From Terrabacter sp. Ter38 (lineage in GTDB: Bacteria; Actinomycetota; Actinomycetes; Actinomycetales; Dermatophilaceae): DNA of 64,000 nt. Where the stretch lies: assembly GCF_024519435.1 (NCBI RefSeq), contig NZ_JALJRZ010000002.1, positions 488,646-552,645 of the forward strand, given 5' to 3'. Of the stretch, positions 26,549 through 36,428 are shown piece after piece (within the stretch, counting starts at the first letter, position 1; every line of letters starts with the position of its first letter). The notes beneath the pieces are model-generated. The model saw only the letters and a list, made by a program, of their open reading frames with translations, did no database searches and was not told the origin of the DNA. The position numbers and the translations under genes are program-made.

Positions 26549-29500
26549 ATGCACGACGACATCGCCCTGACCGTGGGTCGCGTGACCCGCGTCCTCACGG
26601 AGCGCATCCTCCCGGCCGTCCACGCCGAGTCCGTGCCGCTCACGGCCCAGTGGCACGAGCTGCCGGGCGAGCCGGTGTCGCCGGCCGAGGGCCTCGCCCT
26701 CGACTACACGCCGTATGCCGTCGGGACCCCCTGGGGCGCCGCCTGGGGCACGACGTGGTTCCGGCTCACCGGCGAGGTGCCGGAGCACTGGGCCGGACGA
26801 CGCGTCGAGGTCGTCGCCGACCTCGGCTTCGACCGCGACATGACGGGCTTCCAGTGCGAGGGACTCGTCTACCGCGCCGACGGCACGCCGGTGAAGTCGC
26901 TCAACCCGGGCAACCAGTGGGTCCTCGTCGCCGACCAGGCCGAGGCCGGCCAGCCCGTCGAGCTCTACGTCGAGGCCGCCTCGAACCCGATCCTCGTCGC
27001 GGGCAACCCCTTCGTGCCGACTCGGGAGGGCGACCTCGTCACGAGCTCGTCGACGCGCCTCTACACGACCGGCCGCCTCGACCTCGCGGTCTTCGAGCGT
27101 GACGTCTTCGAGCTCGCACTCGACGTCCAGGTGCTCCTCGAGCTGCAGGCCGAGCTGCCGCCCGGACCGCGACGGATGCAGGTGCTCCAGGCGCTCGACG
27201 ACGCCATGGACCGCCTCGACCTCCAGCACGTCGCCGCGACGGCGGCCGACGCGCGCTCAGCCCTCGTCGACGTGCTGGGCCGCCCCGCCGAGGCGAGCGC
27301 CCACGAGATCTCCGCCGTCGGCCACGCCCACATCGACAGCGCCTGGCTCTGGCCCGTGCGCGAGACGATCCGCAAGGTCGCCCGCACCACCGCGTCGATG
27401 ACGACGCTCATCGACGAGACCGACGACTTCGTCTACGGCATGTCGAGCGCGCAGCAGTACGCGTGGATCAAGGAGCACCGGCCCGAGGTCTGGGAGCGGG
27501 TCAAGGCAGCCGTCGACGCGGGTCGCTTCGTCCCGCTCGGCGGCATGTGGGTCGAGAGCGACACCGTCATGCCGTCGGGCGAGTCGCTCGTGCGCCAGTT
27601 CCTCCACGGGCAGCGCTTCTTCGAGACCGAGCTCGGGGTCCGCTGCCGCGGCGTCTGGCTGCCCGACAGCTTCGGCTACTCGCCCGCCCTGCCCCAGCTG
27701 ATGCGCCGAGCCGGCTTCGAGTGGTTCTTCACCCAGAAGATCTCGTGGAACCAGGTCAACACGTTCCCGCACCACACCTTCCTCTGGGAGGGCATCGACG
27801 GCTCCCGCGTCCTCAGCCACTTCCCGCCGATGGACACCTACAACGCGCAGCTGTCCGGCGCCGAGGTCGCCCTCGCCTCGCGCCAGTTCCGCGAGAGCCG
27901 CGTCGCCACCGGCTCGATCGCGCCCGTCGGGTGGGGCGACGGCGGCGGCGGCACGACCCGCGAGATGACGGGCCGGGCGAGCCGCCTGGCCGATCTCGAG
28001 GGCAGCCCGAGGGTGCGCTGGGAGCATCCGGACGCCTTCTTCGACCGCACCCGTGAGCAGCTGCCGCAGGCACCGGTCTGGGTCGGGGAGCTCTACCTCG
28101 AGCTGCACCGGGCGACGCTGACGTCGCAGCACCGCACGAAGCAGGGCAACCGCCGCACCGAGCACCTGCTCGTCGAGGCGGAGCTGTGGGCGGCCACGGC
28201 CGCCGTGCGGACGGGGACGGCATACCCCCACGACGAGCTCGACGCCCTGTGGCAGCAGGTGCTGCTCCAGCAGTTCCACGACATCCTCCCCGGCACGTCG
28301 ATCGCGTGGGTGCACCGCGAGGCGGTCGAGCAGTATGCCCGGGTCACCGAGGCGGCCGAGGCGATCGTCGCGCGCTCACTCGCGGCGCTCGTCGGTGAGG
28401 GTGACGTCGTGCTCGAGGCGAACGCCGCGCCCTTCGAGCGCGCCGGGGTGCCGGCCGGCGGCGTCACGCCGCTCGAGGCCCACGGGCCGGCAGCGTATGC
28501 CGTGTCGCTGAGCGGACGCGAGGGAGGTTGGGTGCTCGACAACGGCGTCGTCGCGGTGACCGTCTCGGCCGCGGGGCTCGTCACCTCGGCCGTCGATCTC
28601 GTGACGGGACGCGACGCCATCGCGCCGGGCCACGAGGGCAACCTCCTCCAGCTGCACCAGGACGTCCCGAACCGGTGGGACGCGTGGGACGTCGACCGCT
28701 ACTACCGCAACCGGGTCACCGACCTGCGTGAGGTGAGCACGCTGTCGGCGTCGGTCGACGGGGAGGGTGTGGCGCGGGTCGTCGTCGAGCGGCGGATCTC
28801 GCCCGAATCCACCGTGCGACAGGAGCTCTCGCTCGCACCGGGAGCGCGGCTGCTCGAGATCGACCAGTGGACCGACTGGCACGAGACCGAGACGTTCCTC
28901 AAGATCGCCTTCCCGCTCGACGTGCGCGCCGAGCACGTCGCCGCCGAGACGCAGTTCGGCTTCCACCGCCGGGTCACGCACTCGAACACGAGCTGGGAGG
29001 TGGCGAAGTTCGAGACGTCGATGCACCGCTTCGTGCTCGCCGAGGAACGCGGCTTCGGGGTCGCGCTCGTCAACGACTCGGTCTACGGCCACGACGTGAC
29101 CCGCGACGTCGTCGGCGACGCGGTCGTCACGACACTGCGGCTCTCGCTGCTGCGGGCCCCGCGCTTCCCCGACCCCGAGACCGACCAAGGCGTGCAGACG
29201 CACCGCTACGGGCTCGTCATCGGCGCCGACGCCGAGGTCGCCACGCGCGAGGGCGCGCTCATGGGGACGCGCGCTCGCCGGCTGACGGGCGCTCGCGGTG
29301 TCGCGCCGCTCGTCACCGTGACGGGTGAGGGCATCGTCGTGTCGAGCGTCAAGGAGGCCGCCGACCGCTCGGGCGACCTCGTCGTCCGGGTCTACGAGTC
29401 ACTCGGAGGACGGGCCCGCGGCACGCTGCGGCTCCACCTCCCGGTCGGCCGGGTGACGACGGCGACGCTCCTCGAGGAGCCGCTCGACGACGGGGCTGTC

Positions 29501-29575
29501 AGGGTCGTGGACGGCGCGGTGTCGGTCGAGCTCGGCGCCTTCGAGGTGCGGACCCTGCGGGTCGTCCGGGCCTGA
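26549..29575 (+). CDS. Alpha-mannosidase, glycoside hydrolase family 38
   Basis: 1008 residues from ATG 26549 (GAGAGGCAG upstream). The catalytic domain has GHAHIDSAWLWP, giving metal ligands H261 and D263, and WLPDSFGYSP with the nucleophile D373; EWFFTQKISWNQVN and HHTFLWEGIDG are further GH38 landmarks. The C-terminal half is the GH38 beta-sandwich with DVPNRWDAWDVD. No signal peptide, so it acts in the cytosol on mannosides or oligosaccharides brought in. It is a Zn-dependent retaining enzyme. It stands alone; no transporter is adjacent, but a sugar ABC importer is present at 56.7-59.9 kb. Confidence 0.93.
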   Translation: MHDDIALTVGRVTRVLTERILPAVHAESVPLTAQWHELPGEPVSPAEGLALDYTPYAVGTPWGAAWGTTWFRLTGEVPEHWAGRRVEVVADLGFDRDMTGFQCEGLVYRADGTPVKSLNPGNQWVLVADQAEAGQPVELYVEAASNPILVAGNPFVPTREGDLVTSSSTRLYTTGRLDLAVFERDVFELALDVQVLLELQAELPPGPRRMQVLQALDDAMDRLDLQHVAATAADARSALVDVLGRPAEASAHEISAVGHAHIDSAWLWPVRETIRKVARTTASMTTLIDETDDFVYGMSSAQQYAWIKEHRPEVWERVKAAVDAGRFVPLGGMWVESDTVMPSGESLVRQFLHGQRFFETELGVRCRGVWLPDSFGYSPALPQLMRRAGFEWFFTQKISWNQVNTFPHHTFLWEGIDGSRVLSHFPPMDTYNAQLSGAEVALASRQFRESRVATGSIAPVGWGDGGGGTTREMTGRASRLADLEGSPRVRWEHPDAFFDRTREQLPQAPVWVGELYLELHRATLTSQHRTKQGNRRTEHLLVEAELWAATAAVRTGTAYPHDELDALWQQVLLQQFHDILPGTSIAWVHREAVEQYARVTEAAEAIVARSLAALVGEGDVVLEANAAPFERAGVPAGGVTPLEAHGPAAYAVSLSGREGGWVLDNGVVAVTVSAAGLVTSAVDLVTGRDAIAPGHEGNLLQLHQDVPNRWDAWDVDRYYRNRVTDLREVSTLSASVDGEGVARVVVERRISPESTVRQELSLAPGARLLEIDQWTDWHETETFLKIAFPLDVRAEHVAAETQFGFHRRVTHSNTSWEVAKFETSMHRFVLAEERGFGVALVNDSVYGHDVTRDVVGDAVVTTLRLSLLRAPRFPDPETDQGVQTHRYGLVIGADAEVATREGALMGTRARRLTGARGVAPLVTVTGEGIVVSSVKEAADRSGDLVVRVYESLGGRARGTLRLHLPVGRVTTATLLEEPLDDGAVRVVDGAVSVELGAFEVRTLRVVRA

Positions 29576-29601
29576 GGAGCGCGCCCGGGTGCTCGCCGAG
29601 C

Positions 29602-30555
29602 TCAGGTGACGGCGGAGAGCACGCGGTCGATGCGCGGCAGCGTCACCGGGTCGTCGGGGATCTCGAGGAACCAGGCTGCGAGGCGCTCCCGCTCTGACGC
29701 GCTGCTCGCACCGACCCAGCGCGAGCAGGCGAGCTGGCCGATGTGGGCCTGCTCGGCGACGAGCATCGTGAAGTGCCCGCGGCGGGTGACCCGCCCCGGT
29801 CCACCGGCCTCGGCGTATGCCGTGTGCAGCCGCCGCGCGCGGGCCGGGTCGTCGTCGCCGAACTCGAAGAGCACCATGGCGAGCTCCTGGCTCGGGTCGG
29901 CCGGGCCGAGGTTCTCGAAGTCGATGACGCAGACCTCACCGCCGGTCGTGGCGAGCACGTTGTCGGCCCAGAGGTCGCGGTGGCAGACGATGGGCGACTC
30001 GTGCGGCTCGACGACCGACTCGACGGCGACGAGCTCGTCGACGAGCGCGCCGAGCTGCCCCGCGAACGGCGCGCCCTCCTCGAGAACCCGCTGGTGCAGG
30101 TCGCGCCACCGCTGCTCGCCGAAGCCCGTCGCGAACCAGTTGTCGACGGCCTCGTCCGACGGCGCGCCCGCCCGGTGCAGCCCCGCGAGCGTGCGCCCGA
30201 CCGCGACCGGATCGAGCCGGCGCGTCCGCGGCTGAAGGTCGACCCACTCGAAGACCCGGACGGCCGTCTCGCCGTCCGGGGTGGCGACGGTCGTGGCCAC
30301 GTCGCCGCTCGTCGTGCGCTGGATCCACGGCGTGACGACGCCCTGCTCCCGGGCCGCCGCGACGAGGTCGGCATCCCTCGAGGCCTCCCCGAGGTCGGGC
30401 GTCGCGAACCACTCCTTGACGGCGTGGCTGCCGTGACCGGTGTCGAGCCGCCACACCTGGCCGAGCTGGCCGCGCGCGACCGGGCCGGTCAGGGTCGCCG
30501 TGCCGTCGAGACCGTAGGCATCCGCGACGACCCGGGCTGCCGAGGGGGTGAGCAT
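29602..30555 (-). CDS. Aminoglycoside phosphotransferase-like kinase (APH family)
   Basis: 317 residues; ATG 30555 follows GAGGGGG. Kinase-like fold motifs: VCHRDLWADNVL (catalytic loop, HxDxxxxN) and VIDFENLGPADPSQELA (metal-binding Asp). The N-lobe Lys is in SHAVKEWFATP. The substrate cannot be told from sequence: the family includes aminoglycoside, homoserine, choline and sugar kinases. It probably shares a transcript with the membrane protein upstream, whose stop is 30 bases away. Confidence 0.85.
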   Translation of the reverse strand: MLTPSAARVVADAYGLDGTATLTGPVARGQLGQVWRLDTGHGSHAVKEWFATPDLGEASRDADLVAAAREQGVVTPWIQRTTSGDVATTVATPDGETAVRVFEWVDLQPRTRRLDPVAVGRTLAGLHRAGAPSDEAVDNWFATGFGEQRWRDLHQRVLEEGAPFAGQLGALVDELVAVESVVEPHESPIVCHRDLWADNVLATTGGEVCVIDFENLGPADPSQELAMVLFEFGDDDPARARRLHTAYAEAGGPGRVTRRGHFTMLVAEQAHIGQLACSRWVGASSASERERLAAWFLEIPDDPVTLPRIDRVLSAVT

Positions 30556-30585
30556 CGGATCCCCCTCGCGCTCAGGCGTTCCCGG

Positions 30586-31185
30586 TCACGGGAGGAGTCG
30601 CCACACGGCGAGACCGACCGTGACGACGGCGAGGGCGAGGGAGGCCCACCCGAGGGGCGAGCGGCCGGCGCGCCCGCGACCGAGGAGGAGCAGCAGGGCT
30701 GCGAGGACCGACAGGGCCGCCGCGACGACGGTCTCCTCGGCGCCGAGGTCGATGGTGCGGATGAGGATCGTGCCCGTGACGCCGTGCCGGGTGAGGAAGC
30801 CGACGATGCGGATGAGGACGAAGAGCCACCAGCCGACGGTGATCCAGAAGAGCGCGACGCCGATCTGCCCGAGCAGCGGGTCGACCGTCTCGTCGGTGGC
30901 CCGGCTGGGACTGGGCGCGGCCGGCCAGACCGGCTGTCCGGCATACGGATTCGGCGGCACGGGTGGAGCTGCGGGCTGCGGGGAGGGCCACGACGGGTCG
31001 GCGGTCGGCAGCTCACGCGTCGGCTCGAAGACGGGGATGGCCTGCGTCGGAGCCGTAGCCGCAGGTGTCGTGGGACCGGCCGCTCCGGCACCAGGACCGC
31101 GCGGCACGTTGGGGACGGGGACGGTGAACTGCTCGTCCGGGGCCGTCGACCCGGTGGACCCGCCTGACACGGGGGTGTCGCTCAT
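30586..31185 (-). CDS. Membrane protein with Pro-rich cytosolic N-terminus
   Basis: 199 residues. TACGTT lies 6 bases upstream of ATG 31185, indicating a leaderless start. Residues 1-95 are low-complexity Pro/Ala/Thr-rich. Three membrane helices follow, at about 105-130, 150-170 and 178-197. No family recognised; similar 'DUF3899-like' or Pro-rich 3-TM proteins are common in Actinobacteria, but I cannot assign one. Confidence 0.7.
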   Translation of the reverse strand: MSDTPVSGGSTGSTAPDEQFTVPVPNVPRGPGAGAAGPTTPAATAPTQAIPVFEPTRELPTADPSWPSPQPAAPPVPPNPYAGQPVWPAAPSPSRATDETVDPLLGQIGVALFWITVGWWLFVLIRIVGFLTRHGVTGTILIRTIDLGAEETVVAAALSVLAALLLLLGRGRAGRSPLGWASLALAVVTVGLAVWRLLP

Positions 31186-31316
31186 GGCGACAACGTACCT
31201 CGCGACCCGGCGCCCCGGCGGGATCGTCAGCGCCCGGATGGCAGGGTGGACGACCCGAGCGTCGGTGGGGGACGTGCGTCCACGTGTCTCGGCGCCCGCC
31301 CGTCAGCGTGGACCGG

Positions 31317-31709
31317 TCAGGCGTCGACCGGCGGGGGCCCCGCGAGCGGGCGCACCTCGATCGGGACGCTGGTCGGTGCACCTCCGGGACCGGGTGACGA
31401 CGACGCCTTCGCCGCGATGGCGTACGCCCGCTCCTCGCTGTCGCACTCGACGACCCAGAAGCCGATGAGGAACGGCCGTCCCGGTGGGAACGGCCCGTCG
31501 CTGACGGCGGGAGCCCCGCCGGTGTTGGTCACGACGCGGGCCTGGTCGGGCCACGCGAGCCCGGCGTTGAAGACCATCTCGCCGTTCTCCTCGAGCTCCC
31601 GGTCGAACGCCCGCTGGAACTCGACCATGTTCGCGATGTCCGCCTGGTCCCACTCGAGCACCTCGCGGCCGTCGTCCTGCCCCACGTGCATCATCAGCAT
31701 GAACCTCAT
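31317..31709 (-). CDS. YCII-related (DGPF) domain protein
   Basis: 130 residues; GAGGGAGG precedes ATG 31709, and the open frame beyond is not used. It starts MRFMLMMHVG and has VSDGPFPPGRPFLIGFWVVE, the DGPF/YCII signature, followed by RAYAIAAKA. This small ferredoxin-fold family has a conserved acidic/His pair, but its biochemical role is largely unknown; members often sit beside ECF sigma factors. A second member of the family is at 47516-47884. Confidence 0.85.
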   Translation of the reverse strand: MRFMLMMHVGQDDGREVLEWDQADIANMVEFQRAFDRELEENGEMVFNAGLAWPDQARVVTNTGGAPAVSDGPFPPGRPFLIGFWVVECDSEERAYAIAAKASSSPGPGGAPTSVPIEVRPLAGPPPVDA

Positions 31710-31875
31710 TGCGGCCTCCCTCGACGCTGGCGGTGCTCCGATGTCGACACTAGCCATGGGAGCCCCTCGCGCAGGGACAGGGACGTGGTCGACGTCGGGG
31801 GCGACCGACCGGGCAGCGCAGCCCTGACGCGAGCTCGACGATGATGGGACGAAACGCCCGCACGGAAGGTGATCG

Positions 31876-32409
31876 ATGAACGGCCCGACCTTGTTCCTGA
31901 CCGTGGGACTGCCCGGCACCGGCAAGACCACCACCGCCCGGCGCCTCGAGGTCGAGCAGCGGGCCCTCCGTCTGACGAAGGACGAGTGGGTCAAGGCGCT
32001 CTACGGGCAGGACAACCCGCCGTCGGCGCAGGACGTCATCGAGGGCCGGCTCATCGAGATCGGCCTGCGCGCCCTCGAGCTCGGCACCAACGTCGTCATC
32101 GACTACGGCCTGTGGGGCCGGGACGAGCGCTCCGCCCTGCGTCAGGCCGCCGCCGACCGGGGTGCCGAGGTCGAGATGCACTACGTCGAGCTGACCAGGG
32201 ACGAGCAGCGGCGTCGTCTGGAGCAGCGTCTGGCCGAGGCGTCGCACACGACGTGGCACATGTCCGACGAGGAGCTCGACGCGTGGGCCACGAGCATCGA
32301 GGTCCCGACTTTGGGTGAGCTCGACGGCAGCGAACCCGTCGACGACCCGCCGGCGGCCTTCGCGACCTGGGACGACTGGCGCCGTCATCGCTGGCCCCCG
32401 TCCGTCTGA
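31876..32409 (+). CDS. P-loop kinase-like ATPase (AAA_33 type)
   Basis: 177 residues; GGAAGGTG precedes ATG 31876. Walker A is GLPGTGKTTTARRLE, and NVVIDYGLW matches a Walker B-like strand. The C-terminal half, with VELTRDEQRRRLEQRL and a Trp-rich tail (WDDWRRHRWPP), resembles small-molecule or zeta-toxin-like kinases. No antitoxin-like partner is adjacent. It phosphorylates an unknown nucleoside, sugar or similar substrate. Confidence 0.8.
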   Translation: MNGPTLFLTVGLPGTGKTTTARRLEVEQRALRLTKDEWVKALYGQDNPPSAQDVIEGRLIEIGLRALELGTNVVIDYGLWGRDERSALRQAAADRGAEVEMHYVELTRDEQRRRLEQRLAEASHTTWHMSDEELDAWATSIEVPTLGELDGSEPVDDPPAAFATWDDWRRHRWPPSV

Positions 32410-32480
32410 CGCCCGCCCGACGGGGGCGTATGCCGTCCGCGACGTGGGGCGAGCACGCCGACGCCGCGGACGGCCGGCGC

Positions 32481-33764
32481 TCAGGCTGCGCCGTAGCGTC
32501 GGCGCGCCACCGTCAGCCCGACGAGCGAGACCACGGCGACCACGATGTAGTAGACGCTGGGGGCGTTGAGCGATCCGGTGAGCCCGATGAGCCAGGTCAG
32601 CACCAGCGGGGCGATGCCGCCCATGACCGTGACGCCCACGTTGTAGGCGACGGAGACGCCGGTGGCCCGCACGTCGCTCGGGAAGAGCGTCGTCAGCAGG
32701 GCCGGCAGGGGGCCGAAGTAGAAGGCCATGATGACGCCGAGGACCCCGATCGACACGACGAGGACCGGGACGGTCGGCGAGGCGATGACGACCGCGAAGA
32801 GCGGCCACGCGAGCACGAGCGCGCCCACGGCGGCCCAGACCATGACCCGGGCCGGTCCGACCCGGTCCGCGAGCCGGCCGACGAGCGGGACGCCGACCAT
32901 CGTCACGATGCCCGCCACGACGCCACCGAGGTAGGCGGCGCTCGCGGGGACGCCGAGGTTCTTCACCGCATACGTCGGCATGAAGAGGATGAGGTAGACC
33001 GAGATGGTGGCGACGCCGACGCAGGCCGAGCCGGTGGCGACCCGTCCGAGGTGCTCGGTGAAGGTCGAGCGGATCGGGGCCTCGTTCGGCGTGCTGTCGG
33101 TGAACTCCTTGGGCTCGGAGAGGTGCGCCCGGATGTAGAGGCCGACGGGCCCGATGAGGCACCCGATGACGAACGGGATGCGCCAGCCCCAGGAGTAGAG
33201 GTCCTCCTTGGACAGCTGGGTGAACAGCACGTAGCCGAACGCCGACGCGAGGAACATCGAGATGCCCTGGCTCGCCACCTGCCAGGAGGCGTAGTAGGCC
33301 TTGCGGTGGGGTGCGGTCTCGACGAGGAACGTCGTCGCCGAGCCGAACTCGCCGCCCGCCGAGAAGCCCTGGACGAGCCGTGAGACGAGGATGATGACCC
33401 CGGCCCAGGCGCCGACCATGGCGTGGGTGGGCGCCGCGGCCATGAGGACGGTGCCCACCATCATGAGCAGGAGGGTCAGGGTCAGCGCCTTCTTGCGTCC
33501 GTGCCGGTCGCCGTAGCCGCCGATGAGCATCCCACCGAGCGGCCGGACGAGGTAGGAGATGGCGAACGTCGCGAACGTGAGGATCAGGCCCAGGGTCGCG
33601 TCGCCCTCGGGGAAGAAGTTCTCGGCGATGACGATGGCGAACGAGGCGTAGACGATGATGTCGAACCACTCGAGCGCGGCGCCGATGGAGCTGCTCAGCA
33701 CCGCCTTGCGGGCTTCGGCCAAGCGTTCGGGAGTCACGTCTGTCGGTGTGGCGGTCAGGGTCAT
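32481..33764 (-). CDS. MFS transporter, metabolite:H+ symporter (MHS) type
   Basis: 427 residues with about 12 helices. GGYGDRHGRKKALTLTLL is the motif between helices 2 and 3, and RLVQGFSAGGEFGSATTFLVE is characteristic of the MHS branch (citrate, alpha-ketoglutarate, shikimate, proline/betaine carriers). It follows the ArgE-like deacetylase by 40 bases on the same strand, so it probably imports that enzyme's substrate, perhaps an N-acyl amino acid (inference). Confidence 0.9.
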   Translation of the reverse strand: MTLTATPTDVTPERLAEARKAVLSSSIGAALEWFDIIVYASFAIVIAENFFPEGDATLGLILTFATFAISYLVRPLGGMLIGGYGDRHGRKKALTLTLLLMMVGTVLMAAAPTHAMVGAWAGVIILVSRLVQGFSAGGEFGSATTFLVETAPHRKAYYASWQVASQGISMFLASAFGYVLFTQLSKEDLYSWGWRIPFVIGCLIGPVGLYIRAHLSEPKEFTDSTPNEAPIRSTFTEHLGRVATGSACVGVATISVYLILFMPTYAVKNLGVPASAAYLGGVVAGIVTMVGVPLVGRLADRVGPARVMVWAAVGALVLAWPLFAVVIASPTVPVLVVSIGVLGVIMAFYFGPLPALLTTLFPSDVRATGVSVAYNVGVTVMGGIAPLVLTWLIGLTGSLNAPSVYYIVVAVVSLVGLTVARRRYGAA

Positions 33765-33804
33765 GGTGCTCCTTCGGGACGGCGTGGGAGGTCGGGCGCG
33801 CAGG

Positions 33805-35004
33805 TCAGGCGCTGAGGTGGGTCAGGAGGTTGGCGAGGAACGCGTCGCAGCGCTCGATCTGGTCGATCGCGACGAACTCGTCCGGCGCGTGGGCCTGCGC
33901 GATGTCGCCGGGGCCGCAGACGACGGTCGGGATGCCTGCCCTCTGGAAGAGTCCGGCCTCGGTGCCGTAGGCCACCTTCTCGGTGGAGGCCTCGCCGCCG
34001 AGCCGGGTCACGAGGTCGATGACCTCCTCGTCGTCCGGGGTGTCGAGGCCGGGGGCCTGGGCGCCGATCGACACCTCGACGCGGGCGTCGGGGTTCTCGC
34101 GACGCATCTCGGCCTCGATCCGACGCGCCTCGGCCCGGAACGTCTCGACGGTCGCGTCGACGTCCACCGCGCCGACGGCGCGGAACTCGAAGGTGAGCGC
34201 GCACTCGGCCGGGACGGTGTTGACGGCGATCCCGCCCTCGATCTGGTTGACCGTCGCCGTCGTGAAGGGCACGTCGTAGTGCTCGTCGAACGGGCCGTCG
34301 GTGCGGAAGCCGTCGGCGACGCCACGGACGAAGCGAACGAGCTGGGCGGCATACTCGATCGCGTTGACGCCGAAAGGCGTCCGCGAGGAGTGGGCCGCGA
34401 CGCCGTGGAAGGTCACCTGCAGCATCGTCAGCGACTTGTGGCCGCGGATCACTCGCATGCTCGTCGGCTCTCCGACGATGCAGGCGCGGGGGCTCAGCCC
34501 GCGCTCGACGATCGCGCCGACGAGCGAGACGGCGCCGACGCAGCCGACCTCCTCGTCGTAGGACAGGGCCAGGTGCACCGGCTCACGAAGCGGCGTGGTG
34601 CTCAGGGCCGGCACGGTGGCCAGGACGGACCCGATGAAGGCCTTCATGTCGCAGGAGCCGCGGCCGTAGAGCCGGCCGTCGCGGATCTCGGGGACGAACG
34701 GCTCGCTGGCCCAGTCCTGCCCGTCCACCGGCACGACGTCCGTGTGCCCCGACAGGACGACGCCACCGGTGGTCGTGCCGTCCGCCGCCGGGAAGGTCGC
34801 GAGCAGGTTGGCCTTGGTGCCGTCGTCGTTCGTCATGAGGACGGGCTCGACGCCGTGCTCCCGCAGGTGTGCGGCGACGAGGTCGATGAGCGGCAGGTTG
34901 CTGTCGCGGCTCGTCGTGTCGATCTCCATGAGCCGCGTGGTCCAGTCGAGACCGGCCGGCTGGGTCGGTCGCGTCATCTCGCGGGTCGCGCCTTCGGGCG
35001 GCAT
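33805..35004 (-). CDS. argE: M20 peptidase, acetylornithine deacetylase (ArgE) type
   Basis: 399 residues from ATG 35004, which has AGGAG 8 bases upstream. Metal-site motifs: LSGHTDVVPVDGQDW (His-x-Asp), YGRGSCDMKAF (bridging Asp) and SYDEEVGCVGA (catalytic and ligand Glu), with the C-terminal ligand in DIAQAHAPDEFV. The dimerisation domain spans roughly 185-300. It hydrolyses N-acetylornithine or another N-acyl amino acid. Because it is not next to arginine genes but next to an MHS carrier and an AsnC-type regulator, a catabolic N-acyl amino acid role is as likely as arginine biosynthesis. Confidence 0.85.
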   Translation of the reverse strand: MPPEGATREMTRPTQPAGLDWTTRLMEIDTTSRDSNLPLIDLVAAHLREHGVEPVLMTNDDGTKANLLATFPAADGTTTGGVVLSGHTDVVPVDGQDWASEPFVPEIRDGRLYGRGSCDMKAFIGSVLATVPALSTTPLREPVHLALSYDEEVGCVGAVSLVGAIVERGLSPRACIVGEPTSMRVIRGHKSLTMLQVTFHGVAAHSSRTPFGVNAIEYAAQLVRFVRGVADGFRTDGPFDEHYDVPFTTATVNQIEGGIAVNTVPAECALTFEFRAVGAVDVDATVETFRAEARRIEAEMRRENPDARVEVSIGAQAPGLDTPDDEEVIDLVTRLGGEASTEKVAYGTEAGLFQRAGIPTVVCGPGDIAQAHAPDEFVAIDQIERCDAFLANLLTHLSA

Positions 35005-35083
35005 GCGTCGCTCCTGTGTCGGTCGTGCGTGCTGAGGACGGTGGCGTCGGGCCGCCTTGAGCGGGCCGCACCAGTGACCGAGA

Positions 35084-36208
35084 ATGGCAGCCATGCCACG
35101 AAGAGCCCGGAATGCGCAGGATCTCGCGACGAGTGCTGAGATTCCGCAGGATTCCGCCGCACGCGCCGACGAGCTGGACCTGGCGGTCGTCAACTGCCTC
35201 CAGCTGCAGCCTCGTGCGTCGTGGACGCTTGTCGGCGAGGCGCTCGACGTCGACCCGGTGACGGTGGCCCGACGCTGGCAGCGCCTCTCCGCGGCGGGCA
35301 TCGCCTGGGTGTCCGGCCGGGCGGCGGGTCAGGGCCGCCCCGAGTCGTGCCTCGCCGTCGTCGAGCTGAGCTGTAGCGCTGCCCAGACGCTCGCCATCGC
35401 CCGGCGCGTCACCGAGCTGCCCCACGTGCTCAGCGTCGAGCACACGAGCGGTCCCCGGTCGCTGACGATCCTCGTCGAGGTGCGCGACCTCGCGTTCCTC
35501 TCCCGCTTCCTCCTCGAGTCGGTCGGCACGATCCCGGGCGTCGTCGCGACGAGCAGCCACGCAGTGACGAAGGTCTACTCGATGGGCGACCACTGGCAGC
35601 TGCACGTGCTCGACGCCTCGCAGCGCGCGGTCATGATGCGGGCGCCGCAGCCGCGTCTCGACGGCCTGACGTCCGAGCAGACCGACCTCGCCCGCGGCTA
35701 CGACGCCGTCGAGCGGCAGCTGATCCTGCTGCTCGGCGAGGACGGCCGGATGCCGGTGGCCGCCATGGCAGCGCGGGCGGGGCTGAGCGAGAGCACGGTC
35801 CGGCGCCGGCTCGCCGACCTCGTCGGCAACGGACGCGTCGTCCTCCGGTGCGACATGGCTCTGCCGGACTCGGGGTGGCCGGTCATCAGCTGGCTCTGGG
35901 CCTACGCCGACGCCGGCGACATCGACGCCGTGGCCACGACCCTGCGCCGGCTGCCGGGCATCCGCGTGTGCTGGCGGATCTCCGGTGGCCGCCCCAACCT
36001 CATGATCGCCCTGACGACCCACTCGCTGACCGAGCTGTCGCACGTCGAGGCGCGGCTCGCCGCCGAGGTGCCGCAGATGACGATCCACGACCGGTCGATG
36101 GTCCTGCGGTCGATCAAGCGGATGGGTCGAGAGCTCGACCTCGACGGCCGCAGCGTCCGCTCGGTCCCGCTCGACATCTGGGCCGACGCGGCCGGCCCAC
36201 CGCACTGA
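35084..36208 (+). CDS. Lrp/AsnC-family regulator with duplicated modules
   Basis: 374 residues, about twice a normal Lrp. Two HTH-plus-ligand (RAM) modules follow in tandem: residues ~25-185 (LDLAVVNCLQLQPRASWTLVG) and ~200-350 (YDAVERQLILLL, SESTVRRRLADLVGNGRVV). It is divergent from the argE-MFS pair, 79 bases start to start, and likely controls that pair in response to an amino acid or its derivative. Both HTH motifs look intact, so one chain may bind as a pseudo-dimer. Confidence 0.85.
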   Translation: MAAMPRRARNAQDLATSAEIPQDSAARADELDLAVVNCLQLQPRASWTLVGEALDVDPVTVARRWQRLSAAGIAWVSGRAAGQGRPESCLAVVELSCSAAQTLAIARRVTELPHVLSVEHTSGPRSLTILVEVRDLAFLSRFLLESVGTIPGVVATSSHAVTKVYSMGDHWQLHVLDASQRAVMMRAPQPRLDGLTSEQTDLARGYDAVERQLILLLGEDGRMPVAAMAARAGLSESTVRRRLADLVGNGRVVLRCDMALPDSGWPVISWLWAYADAGDIDAVATTLRRLPGIRVCWRISGGRPNLMIALTTHSLTELSHVEARLAAEVPQMTIHDRSMVLRSIKRMGRELDLDGRSVRSVPLDIWADAAGPPH

Positions 36209-36428
36209 AGCGCGCCGACCGATGGCGTATGCCGTCCGCGACCTCGGGTGGACGAGTCGCCCAGGTGGCCGTCGCGAACCGCCGCGGCTTGCCCGGACCG
36301 AAGGGAGCCGCATCAGGCACCGGCTCGACGACGACGTGCTGGCTCGAGACGTGGCCGAGCCCCATGTGTGCCTGCTCCCCTGACGTGGTCACCCAGGCGA
36401 ATGTGACAGCCGGGTCGCGGCCCACCCG

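Noticed and set aside
36209..36428. Possible minus-strand ORF (36114-36425) in the gap between the double-AsnC gene and nadR
   Set aside because: It overlaps the regulator gene, has no family motif and no ribosome site; I see no convincing gene in this 220-base gap.
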